64,000 nt of DNA from Sphagnum compactum (lineage: Eukaryota; Bryophyta; Sphagnopsida; Sphagnales). The notes below the pieces were generated by a model. It did not search any database, was not told where the DNA came from, and was given only the letters and a program-made list of their open reading frames with translations. Position 1 is the stretch's first letter, and each line of letters starts with the position of its first letter. Shown here in pieces: positions 11,301 through 23,000 of this stretch. The stretch lies in NCBI GenBank assembly GCA_965153455.1, contig OZ234501.1:10354001-10418000 (forward strand), written 5' to 3'. The translations under genes and the position numbers were made by a program.

Positions 11301-14300
11301 CAATACATGCTTTAATACCCAAATATAACTAGGATTGTATTTGCCAAAATTGGTTAAAAAGCATACTAGGTTGGTCTTAGGGTTTAGAAACTAGAATTAA
11401 TATTTGGTACTTAGGGATTTTGGTTAATATTTTTTCTAATAGTAAGATTTTTTCAAATGTGTGACTCTTGGTGGTTTGAATTATGTTATATTTTCTATTT
11501 GCTAACACCCCCCTCTCTAACTTTCCATGCAATTGTTGGGCACTAAACTTCATGACGAAGCCCCATTCTATGTAAGTTTCCAAATTCAATGTCCCACTTC
11601 CATTTGCAACTTTCTTTGTTTTGTTTTTTCAATCTAAATGTCACAAGTTTTTCACATAATTTTAAACAAGATGCATTTTGATATCATCATCATACTGTTA
11701 ATTTGGTCATTGGTTTTTGTTGTGGGTGTCTTTCATGGCCATTTTTGTTTTCGTTCTCATCTTTATAAGAATGACATAAGTTTTATATTCTTCTTTGTGA
11801 AAAGGATGCCTTTATCAAATTATGCATTGTGCGTTTGTAATGAGATGGTTTACAACACACATTTTGTTAAGTCTTTGTGATTTAAGGCGTGATTTGATAA
11901 TTTCGGCACTTTGTTTACAACCTTTGTTAAGTTTCTATCTCCTAGGGACTTGATTATTCATTACAATCGCACATTGTGAAGATTGATGGGGAGATCAAAA
12001 AGTGTACCATCATTGGAATGACAAGTGGATTTAAGCAACAATTTGTCACCATTGTGAACATGAAAACACAATTTGCATAGTTGATGAACGAAGAAATTAA
12101 TGCAAAGTGAGAAATAACATGGAATCTTCAACTTGTTGAATTCTAGAAAAACTAAAAGCATTGGCACCCACTAGATCACACCTCTCTTGCTTGGGCTCTT
12201 TTCATCCTCAATGATCCTTGGGTTGTTGTTTAGATCCAAATTCTTCGGAGAATGAATTTTGTCATGTTCCACCCTACAAGACAAACATTTAGTACCAATA
12301 TCACAATGAAAGTAGGAAAGGTTTTTTTTAATAAGCCTTCCCATGGCATCACAAGCATGAAAAAACATGTTGCTAACAAGCATAACATTGTTTTGGATCA
12401 ATACAAAACCAAAAAAAAAGATAGCATATGAAATTGGAAAAGGTAAACAAAAAGGGCAAAAAGGAAGAGTGTGGCTCCAAACACAATTATTATGTTTTTC
12501 TCTAGCTTGGTTCCTTAGAAGCCAAGTGGTCTTGATCAACAAATGTTCATGGAAGATATGGTCTTCGATGTGGTATGATTGATTGTTAAAGGGTGTATGA
12601 CATTCTTTGTGGATGTTGAAAGCCCAAGGTTGCAACATCTTGTGATGTGGTAGCGTGATAAAATTAAATTCCATCACATAAGCAAGATGTCTAAAAGCAT
12701 TTCCCAACTATGTTGGCTAAGGGGATGGAATAGTCTATGTTCCCAATCATTGCACAATGTGCAACAACCATTACTAATATATTTGACCTCCAGATGTCCA
12801 TAATTGGATTTGATACATTTGTGTTTGTCATCAGTTTTCTTAAGATGAACGGTTGTTTGGTTACTTTACTATAAGGTTTTTTTGAGGCTTTAACACCTCT
12901 AAAGTAACACATGTAAGTCTCATCACCTGAGCGAATCATTGTAGTTGGCCAATGAGAAATAGTCGTTTATCGGTGAGAAATGATCATGCCGTACTAGAGG
13001 TGCACTTGCAAGGCACTACAAACATGTACACTTTTACCAGCCCAAAGAACATTCACCATGTTTTCTTGTAAATCTTAATTAAGAAATGCTGTAAAGGCAT
13101 CATCATTATCTTTAAAGGCCAATTTACTGCTGCCATTGGGCATGCTCAAGGGACACAGATGAAAAGACCTCCTGCAGGGAGAGATGTTCTTTTCGCATTT
13201 TGTGGGCCATCATCCACCGACCCACAACCCATATACACTAACCCATTTGCCATGATGAGTACGAGGACCTTTTCATAGTGCTGACTCTTGAACTATATAT
13301 AGGCCTAGGTTCAGCTTTCACAAATGACCAAAGGAATTACTATTATTTTGAAAGTGAATTTTTGATTTGGGATTATCATATTTTTCATGATCTATTATAG
13401 TCTGCTGTAATATTGTTCATATCACAGCCAGGGTTTCATTTCTCAATTTTGTGAAGTAGCCACATTGGTGAAAATCCACAAGAGGAATTAACCAAAATTT
13501 AGCTAAGGTCATCAGAGAGGAAACTAGAAATTTTTAAGAAGCCTATGATATTTTTTGCAACATGCTGGGAACCTAACAATAGTCTAAATATAGTGATATA
13601 TAAACTTTTCCCTCAAAATCTGGTGACTTTGCCACGTTCTTGTCACCAAAGTCATTTGAATGAGTTGCCTTGATTTATGCTTTGTTCCCAAGTGGTGAAA
13701 ATCTGGCCAAAAAGAGAACCCTAAAAAAAAAAAGACAAAAAGACAAACAAAACCCAAAACAAAAACAAAACGCTGATTTGCAGCAGGTCAGGATGATAAC
13801 AATTTTCAGACCTCAAATGTCAGTTTTTGCAAAAGAATTGTTTCAATATTTAAAGGATTATAATGGAAATTTTTTAATTCACACCTTTTTTGGTTAAATT
13901 CACACCCTTCGCGCGTCCCATTTTATGCAGATTAAACTTTATGAGTATGTTCCTTTATCAGTTCAATTACTTCTGCGGGCAAGTTCTCGAGTTGTGCCCT
14001 GATTGACCACAGACCCCACACTTGCGTCCTTCCACGTATTCAAAGTGAGACTTGTCTCTGGTCGTGCTTGTAAAGTGAGAAAATTATGTGTTATAACCCC
14101 CTTCCCTCTGGACCAATGAGAAAGTGAGATGTTGGGCAATGAAGCCCAGAAACTGGTTACAAATTGGTGGGGATGAGATGTTGAATCATACTGCAAACTA
14201 ATATTTTGGTCGGTGGCATCCGATGGTAATTTATTGGCCATTTCAAAGCCAGGGTTGCCATATGAATAACCTATCCACTTGGCAGGAATCCCATGTGAGG

Positions 14301-14991
14301 GAGGTGGAAAAACAAACCCCCTTTAGTTCATTATGCAGCCAGACGTGTTCAAAGGATTCTTCAAGATTAAAAATTTAGAATGAGTCATAGGAGTCCTAGA
14401 GTCTTTAGGAGAAGTGATGACATATCAAGTGGCCATGCTAACTTGTATGATAGAAGTTGAGGCGGATCTGAGAACTTTAGTCCTAGAGTAGTTATTGTTA
14501 AGTTTCGTGATATAATAAATTTGGCTAAATTTTCCAATAAATGTTTCCAAAAAATATTCGAGTTTTGAGCAGAAAAAATTCCAAAAATTTCCCAATTTTT
14601 TGTTGGCAGAATGAAAATTTGTGTAATAAAATTACTGGTCAAAATTAGGGGCATTGGGTGGGCACAATATTATTGTCTCCAAAGCAGAACTATGGGGATG
14701 GGCAGGTGCAATTTTGTCTCCAAAGGATTGTGTGCGAAATTTCAGGCCCTGCCAGACTATAAGTCACAGGGGTTCATCCTTTGTGAAAAAAGGTTCAGGG
14801 AGAAGGACTAACAATTTGGTTCAGGGGACTACGGACCTATTTATTTAGTCTTCTTCCCTTAAGGAACCCCAACTCATACCTTACACCTAGCCTAGTTTGG
14901 GCAGCAAGGTGCCTAAATTTTATTTTATTTTCATCATTTATGTTCAGGAATAAAAACAACAATTTGCCATGATACTAAATATTGAAGCTAG
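8304..14991. other. Long AT-rich desert, no gene identified
   Basis: 6.7 kb without a supported gene. The longest open frame (12171-12707, minus, 178 codons) has no recognisable domain and sits in skewed, low-complexity sequence. A stretch at 13434-13700 resembles 2340-2660 and is probably a decayed MITE. The remainder is likely ancient transposon DNA too eroded to classify. Confidence 0.4.
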
Positions 14992-15378
14992 TAGAGTTAT
15001 CCATAAACTAAGAAAAACACAGCACCAGAACCCCTAAGTTTGGTCATACACAGGGTGAGATTAAAAAAAAACCTGCAAAAAGTACATTAGCATTCAACGG
15101 GGGATGAAACTCAGAAAACCATCAATTTTAGTGGGAAACTGAGTTTCATCCTGTCTTTCCTTGTTCCTGAACGCCGCCAATGCTGCTACATATATTTTCA
15201 CAGCTCATAACTGTACAACGTCTGTAATTAGTCTCAAACCTCGTGCATTTCATACTGAGTTGCAGCGTTTCATACTGAGATTTAATAAAATGTCTTTACT
15301 TTGGGGATACCACTGAAAGAGGGGATAGGGAGTGAAAGGAGGCCCAAAGACAGGGTTACTTTACTACGGATAAGTCTA
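14992..15378 (+). mobile_element. MITE, long subfamily, copy B
   Basis: Ends TAGAGTTATCCATAAAC and TACGGATAAGTCTA are an imperfect inverted repeat. Compared with copies A and C it has an extra left segment (CAGCACCAGAACCCCTAAG, TGGTCATACACAGGGTGAG), shared only with copy D. An internal hairpin has a perfect 13-bp stem (15102-15114 with 15139-15151). Confidence 0.78.
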
Positions 15379-18300
15379 GTGTGCTTAAAGTTTCTTTCAG
15401 ATTTTTGTCATGGCAAGCAGGTATTTTTCAGAATGTTTGACAATTTCAAAAAAATAATTAATTCCTAGCCAGGCTAGGGACTATGGTAAAATGATATCAA
15501 ATACCAGACAGTCGAGGCTGGTCTTGGGATCCAAATCTTGTCCCATGGGTATTCTCCCTATTTTCCTTGGGAGAGTCAGGTCTGAAATGCTGTAACTATG
15601 AAATTGTTTATTGTCAAATTTTCTTAGTTTCATTCTTTTCAGTTCCATCTCCCCTGCACACTCAGCAGGTGGCAGATTATGGACTTCACGCGACCATAAT
15701 AAGGGAGCATAACTCAACAACCTTCGGGGAAATTATTTAACTTTAGTTTAGGGGAGTAAGGGTCTCTATCCATTAGGTTTTTGTGATCACAATTACACAT
15801 GTGTGGCAATCACAACAGTGTAATGGAAAGGCCTTGGCATAGGGCTCCTTCAAATATTGTGTAAACATGTTTTCGTTCATGTGCAGATTTAGGAGTATGC
15901 ATTTGATTATTAGCTCATCTTATCACACTTGCATTTTGTTTATTTTCAACTCACTTTCTTATAGTATTATGTACATATCTTAGCTTATCACATCCTATAT
16001 TTGTCCATCGTTCAGAGTGTTAATGTGGTCATGTCATTGACAATCTATGAACCCATGTGCTTTAATGCCTTTGCGAGAATGAACGTATAACAACCCACGA
16101 CATATTTTGGGATATTGTTGGAGTTGTTGTTTTGAAGAGTGAAGCACATGTTCAAAGGGAGGTCTCCCACATTTTTCCTTGTCACACCTAACAACGAGTG
16201 AATATCCTTATCATCATAAACGACTTTAGGATGTTCATGGACATTTGCATTATTGATCCAACTCGAATAGATATGGTGCAGTGAACATCGATGATGACAT
16301 CACATGCAATGATGATGACATGATCATACATTGAACAAACACTAGACGATGATTTCATTTTCCTTGTTATTGAAACCTATGGGTGTTTTCATTCTCATTT
16401 TGATTCATTTTTTATTGTTTGTGCACATACCACTATCACACGTCATTAGCAATCTTTTTTAATCCCCTTGATGTTTGTTTCTTATTATTGACAACGCATG
16501 TCCACAGCCCTACAATGTTCACAAACCATAACAATTTTTCAGCAGGCTACTCCACTTGGTCAAAGTCCACACATCATAGCTAGTGCACCTTTGTCATTGG
16601 CCAATTTATGGCAAATTTTTTGTTATCATTAATCGTCATTTCATAACCATGGGTCCTTTGCATAAGGCTTTTACCTTAATTTTTTGTTGATTGTTGACTT
16701 TTTTCTTTCTTTGGGTTGCGTTTACTTGTGCTCTCTTTTGCCTTGTACTTTTGATGGATGGTTCCTCTCCTAGATTTTATACACACAATTTTTCTTCTTT
16801 GTTTCTTGTTGCGAGTGCATTGAAAATAGAGTTAATTATGTGAAGAATTATGGGAACATATGGTCTCATAAAAAAGATAGATGTCACTTGATAATGGGTC
16901 ACAATTTGACTCACAACTTTCAAATCTCTTGGAATTGGTTAGTGTTGATGGATAGAGTTCTAATACGATAGTGAACATATTTAGCTCCAAAAAACAGAAT
17001 GGAAAGCTGGTTTAATGGAAAGCTGCTGAAATTAGAAAATTTGTGATCACAGCAGCCTACTGGAAAGATGTCTAAAGAACATGTCCATTGCTGGCCCACA
17101 CAACATATTTTGGATGAAATATAGCATTTACGTTTTCGTGTGGGCTAATAAATGTTATCTGGGCTTGTAAATTTGCACCTGATGCAATGCTTGTAAAAGA
17201 CATTATATAGTGTAGTGACTACTCTTGATTGGTTGACTATAATGTTGGCCAAGTGGTTGATTTTAAATGGTGTTTCACCAATGATTCTTTTGGATGAAAA
17301 ATCATCAAAAGGTCACTTTTTTTGTATATAAAAATCTTGTTTATCTTTGTTTTATGCAATCTTCATCAAAATATTTCCCTTTTTTTTGGATTCCTAGTGT
17401 TGCCATAGTGTCGTCTAGTCATTATTATTTTAAATCTACAAATGTGTCAACAATTAAGGTGAAACCTATTTTGGGATGCTCACTGCTATGGTTCCATTAG
17501 AAAATTGGAAAAAGAAAGACTGCCCTAATGTAAGGGCAGCTTCAACACATGTATGCCAAATAATCAATTACTTTTTAAATTCAATTTTTTTAAAAAAAAA
17601 TTCAAAAGATTCTTCATTTTCTTTCAAAATAAGCTTTTTTGATTTTTTTGAAATTTTCAGCATTTCTAAAAATTAAATAATTTTTGTTGAACTTGCGAAC
17701 AGATTATGATATCTCTAATCTTCTGCTATTTCACTTGGGCTGCTTTGCACTACTACCCGTGATTTTTAATTTTTTTTTCTCTCTCCTTTTATGTTCTCAT
17801 ATGGTTTTCAACAGTTCATCATTATTTGCGTCAATCTCAAATTCAATCTGAATCAATAAAAATGTCATCAACATGAAAAGACACATGTTAATTTGCATTT
17901 TCATATCCATGGCGATGGGTAGGAGAAAGGAGGGAGGCAGTTATTAAGATAAGATATAATTATTAGAAAAGTTAGCACAAAAGGAATGAGGTAGTTAATG
18001 TCTTTTCATGTCCACGTTGGTTGGTAGGGGAAAGGATGGAGTAGTTAGGCTTGAAAATGAGATAAGCATGAAATTTTTTTGGAATTGTTTAGAGAGAATC
18101 ATGCAATAAATTCTATAAAATCACCGATGTATACCAATTTCTCAATTGTCTCATAACTGAATTTTTTCATGTTTATGGGTGATCACTGGGAGATAACTAT
18201 ATCCCATGTTAGATGTGATAAACACTGCTATGGGCCCCAAGTAAAGAGTACATGTGGAGCTACTCTTAGTACCTATTTATGTATAGGTTTCAAAACTCAA

Positions 18301-18647
18301 TCCAAGTGAAATCTCATTTTGAAGACATCTTTAGAACTAGGAATGAAAAGATACGTTAGTTGGCCTTTCAAAAGGTTTGACTCTGAATTGAAATGAGAGC
18401 AGTTCCATATGTTCCCCCCATTGTTTTCAGTAGCGTCCTAATTTCCCATAATCTTTTGCCCAAAGTTCTACTATTTAAAGTAGTTGTAGAGCCTCAAAAA
18501 CAATGTAATTGCCTACTTGTTGGATAGAGGGTTTCACTTATAACAACAGTCAGTTCCTTTCTAGAGAACTTGCCAAGCAGGCACACAATTCATCTCTAAC
18601 ACAGGGTTTTTCAATGGCTTATGAATCTCTCAAAACTTTTTATACAT
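15379..18647. other. AT-rich stretch, no gene identified
   Basis: No supported coding or RNA gene. Part of it (about 17780-17950) resembles 37160-37310: both carry GTCAATCTCAAATT and TTTTCATRTCCATG in the same order, pointing to an old dispersed repeat. Confidence 0.4.
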
Positions 18648-19000
18648 TAGAGTTATCCGTAAAGTCAAGCTATTAGGGGGCGAGAAGGACCAGGGAATGT
18701 AACTGTGAACGAAAATTTTACAAAATGAAATATCTGGAATCCAAACATGTCTTTCCACCAATTTTGGTGGTAAACTCAATTTCATCATCTCTTTCCTTTT
18801 CCTTGAGTGCCTCTACTGCTGCTACATATATTTTCACCACTCCTACCTGTACAACTGTTATAATTACTTTCAAACCTTGTGCATTAAGTGCTAAGTTTCA
18901 GCATTTCATAGTGAGATATAATAAAATTTCCTCACTTTGGAGATACCACTGAAAGAGGGGATAGGGGGTGAGAGATAGGGTGACTTTATGGATAAGTTTA
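18648..19000 (+). mobile_element. MITE, short subfamily, copy C
   Basis: Begins TAGAGTTATCCGTAAAGTCA and ends AGGGTGACTTTATGGATAAG, the clearest terminal inverted repeat of the four copies. The interior matches copy A nearly throughout (GGGGGCGAGAAGGACCAG; CAAACCTTGTGCATTAAGTG; AGATACCACTGAAAGAGGGG also in copy B). It lies about 0.9 kb past the stop codon of the acidic repeat gene. Confidence 0.8.
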
Positions 19001-19939
19001 TTACCCAGCTTCTGTATGATGGGGGCCAACCAACATGTCATACAGATCATGACCAAAAAAGCAAGGGTACTCAGAACTACACATTACCCATTACATGGCA
19101 CAAGATCCAGTGTTTGAAACCTCTACACTTGTCCTCACAAAAATCAGCATACCAGGCATTGACACATGACTCTCAATGCCAACCCTAGAGTGAACCAGTT
19201 TTCTACTCCTGACCTACCAAAAAAACCCTACTTCACTACCTCAACAAGGTAAGAAATGGAAGAATTTTCAGACGCTTGGAAAGTTGTATGGAAAACAGGA
19301 AGCAATCTTCACATTCTTACATCACACAGCTTTATACAAACATATTGATATAAACAAAGAAACAGTTGTAACTGCAATTGTATCAATAACAATGCAGATT
19401 GCAGTAGTTGTTGATATGAGCAAATCTGCACTGCAACACTCGTTTGCTTCCAAGCAACTCAAAATACACTTAGAAACTGATCAGGAGATTTGAAGTTCAT
19501 CCAATCCTCTAAACATCAGATTACAGAAGAAACCCTATTACATTTTCTTTCAGAATGCACTAGATGATGTGTGAAACTTTTATTGTGGCACATCCTTTTC
19601 CAGCCAGATACATGCTGTGATGTCCTCACCTATCAATGTATTGTATTTCTTCCAGACATGTTACCCTATTTTGATAAAACAATCCTTTGCCAGAATCCGA
19701 AATTCTACGATACAACCTGTCTGTACAATGACCTTGATTCAGGATATATTCCATGCATGAGTTATAGGCTTGTTTGCTTTATGACCTGAATGCAAAAAAT
19801 TTAAGTGTTGGACTGCATGCTCAATAGGAGTACACAAAAAAATTTCTTTCACGGGTGCTAACCTGGTAGACAAAATTTAAGACTCTCCTCACTTAATGTT
19901 ACACAAGTACTTTCTCTATGACACAAAATTAATCAATGT
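19001..19939. other. 3' flank / possible 3' UTR of the acidic repeat gene
   Basis: No coding feature could be supported here. The stretch is less AT-extreme than the surrounding desert and probably contains the 3' UTR of the minus-strand gene. The MITE copy ending at 19000 marks its far boundary. Confidence 0.35.
19579..19584 (-). terminator. Candidate poly(A) signal AATAAA for the acidic repeat gene
   Basis: AATAAA on the minus strand, about 355 nt after the TAG stop. Plant poly(A) signals are loose and the motif occurs by chance in AT-rich DNA, so this is only a position-based suggestion. Confidence 0.25.
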
Positions 19940-20064
19940 CTACACACTTGCTGCTGCATGAGGAATTTCAACCTCAGCAGGCATTCCAGCATCATGCAAC
20001 AACTCTGGTAATAATGAAGCTTCAAGTTTGGGATTTACGGGTTCAGGCACTGGTGCAGTGGCAT
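19940..20064 (-). CDS. Exon 7 (terminal) of the acidic repeat protein gene
   Basis: The acceptor is CTGAATGCAG|ATGCC, phase 1. The frame runs 41 further codons to a TAG at 19940-19942. The C-terminus is mildly hydrophobic (LEASLLPELLHDAGMPAEVE) and ends in HAAASV. The LLPELL stretch could be a short amphipathic helix, unlike the rest of the protein (inference). Confidence 0.8.
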
Positions 20065-23000
20065 CTGCATTCAGAACAGTTGCAAACTTCAGTCTGAATT
20101 CCTAGTCACAAGGGCAATCCACATGCAATGATTCTACTCTTTGAGTCGGCAAGACAGTGCTCCTAAGATTTCAAATAGATCTGAACAATGCTTTACCTCC
20201 TCCATCCACAATGTCCTGGGCTGCTTCAGTCTCAGGTGCTTCATCTGACTCTGCATTCAACAGTCACAACAATGACAACTTTAGTTTGATCACCACAGCA
20301 ATGCCTGGGTAAATATTCCAATCCTGAATGACCAGGACTGCAATTACTAATTACAAAGCAATTCATGAGAATGGCACCAAAAGCCCATCTTTACCTGTTC
20401 CATTCACATCCTTGGCTGCTTCAGCTTTGAGGTCCTTGGGTGGCTCTGGCAGTTCATTGATTTCTTGAATAACATCAAATGCAGCATCTGCAGTCAGAAG
20501 TCATAACTATGCTAATTTCAATGCTCTGACTCTAGCCAGCAATTTTGATGCACAAGTGAACATTTCACTCTTAGATGGAAGATAGCAAAATTTTGGTGGG
20601 ATTCAAAATACTGGAACTTTAGTGCAAGGCTCATTAATTACCTGCTCCATCCACATCCTCGGCTGCTTTGGTCTCTGGCTCATTTGACTCCACTTCCTTG
20701 GCTGCTTCAGTCTCCGGCTCTTTAAGTGTTTCATTTGACTCCACTTCCTTGGCTGCTTCAGTCTCTGGCTCTTCATTTGACTCCACTTCCTTGGCTGCTC
20801 CAGTCTCTGGCTCTTTAGGTGCTTCATTCTCAGGTAGTTCTGCAGTTGACATTTCATCATGGTCAATGGACTCAACTTGTCTAGGTTCCTTGATCTCTAG
20901 TGTCTGATCAGAGGGAGCATCTGCATTCAGCACAGCGATAATAGTGCTACTTGAGTGTTTCATTGCTGCTCAACACACCAATGAACGGACAAACAATGTA
21001 TACCTTCTCTATCCAGACCATTGGCTGCTTCAATCTCCTGCTCCTTTGGTGCTTCCTCCAACTCTTTCTCCACACCTTTTTCTATCTCGATATCCTCAGA
21101 TGATACTGCAACCTTGTCAACAGACTCTGCTTCAGGGACTTCAAACCTTAATTCACCTTCATTTACTGGGGTCTCATTGGAAGGAGGATCTGCATGGAGC
21201 ATAGCAACACTTACATCAGCATTTGATTCCTGGATACTACAGTGTTTCAACAAGTATTTTACTTTTAGCTGTTCAGGATTGTATGCATAAAGAAGATTCT
21301 TGATGAGATTCCATATATTGGAGCTTCAAAAACTAAATGCTATGCTTACCTCCCTCTGTTTCATTTGACTCCACTCCATTTTTTTCTTCTGTTCCCTCTG
21401 TTGCTTCAACCTCCAGCTCCTTTGGTTCTTCGATTTTAAGGGGAGAGTCTGATAAAGGCTCTGAGAGTTCCAAAGTTGGCAAGCTGGTTGGCACTTCAAC
21501 TGGCTCCTCATCAGTTGCAGGAGTAGAATCCTCCAAACCAAATGTGATATCAGCCTGCTTCTCCTCAGCTGCTTCAACTGCTTGCTCTTGAGTTTTCTCA
21601 GCCTCTTCAGTAGATTTTGTAACTGACTCAACTACTTCAGTACTTGGAGCTTCAATTTCACGGTCCTCAATTGCTTGTTGTGGTTCAACTACAAGGTCCT
21701 TCTCTGTTGTCCCTGTGGGTTCCACTGTCTCTGCAGGTGCGGAGGAGGTGTCAATTGCAGCTTCAGGTGCATCCTTAATTTCTTTCTCCTCAATTGCTGA
21801 CAGTTCATTTTCTGCAGTTTGGACTACCTCAGAATCTTTTGTCCGTGTAGTGAGCTCTGTGGCTGTCACTTCTGTAGGCTCATCAGCAATCAATGTAGGC
21901 TCCTCACCTGGACTTGTAGTATGCTTGGCCTCCTCCCCCACAGCAGCCAATGTTGTGTCCTCGTCAGGAGCTGTTCCCTCCCTTGTTGCAACTTCTGTAG
22001 GTGCATCGTGAATTGCTGTAATGGCTGGTTCCTCCTCTGGACTAGAAGCACCTTCAGCCTCAACAGCAGGCACAGTTTCCTTCTCTGGAACAGTCAACTC
22101 ACTACTTATAGCTTCTATAGGCTCCTCATCAACTACTGTAGTGATTGGTTTGTCCTCTGAAGTGGAAGTGGCTTCAGTCTCAGTCACAATAGTAGGGACC
22201 TTTTCCTCATCGGGAGGAGTTAACTCCCTGTTTGTAATATCTTTAGGCTCCTCCACAATGGCTGTAGTGACTGGCTCTTCCTCTGTAGTACGAGCAGTGT
22301 CAGCCTCCATCACAATGGCAGGCACTATTTCCTCATCTGGAACAGTCAACTCCTGGGTTGTCACTTCCCTGGGCTCCTCCACAATTTCTGTAGTGGGTGG
22401 ATCTTCCTCTAGACTAGGAGGAGTCTCACACTCAGCCTCTGTAGCAGGCACTGTTTCCTCATCTGGAACCACCAACTCCCTGCTTGCCATATCTGCAGGT
22501 TCTTCAGAAATGGTTGTACTGACTGGTTCCTCCTCTGGAGTAGCAGGAGGTTCAAGGATAGTCCCAGTAGCAGGCAATACCTCTTCATCTGGAACAGTCA
22601 ACTCTTGGGTTGTCACTTCTGTAGGCTCCTCCACAATTTGTGTACTGACTGGTTCTTCCTTTAGAGTAGGAGCACATTCAAACTCAGCCTCAACAGCATG
22701 CAATGTTCCTTCATCTGAAACAGTCAACTGCCTGCTTGCAACTTCTGTAGGCTCCTCCAAAATTGCTTTAGTGGCTGGTTCTTTCTCTTCAGTGGGAGCA
22801 CCTTCTGATTGAGCCTCAACTGCAGACACTAATTCCTCATCTGGAACAGCAAGCTCCTTGCTTGTAACTTCTGTAGGCTCCTCTGCAATTGCTGTAGTGA
22901 CTGGTTCCTCCTCTGGAGTAGGAGCAGCTTCAGCTTCAGCTTCAGCCTCAAAGGCAGGTAATGTCTCCCTTGTTGCCCCTTCTGTAGGCTGCTCCCCAAT

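Noticed and set aside
12171-12707. 178-codon minus-strand frame
   Set aside because: No domain or homologue recalled, and no splice or promoter context; may be a chance or repeat-derived frame.
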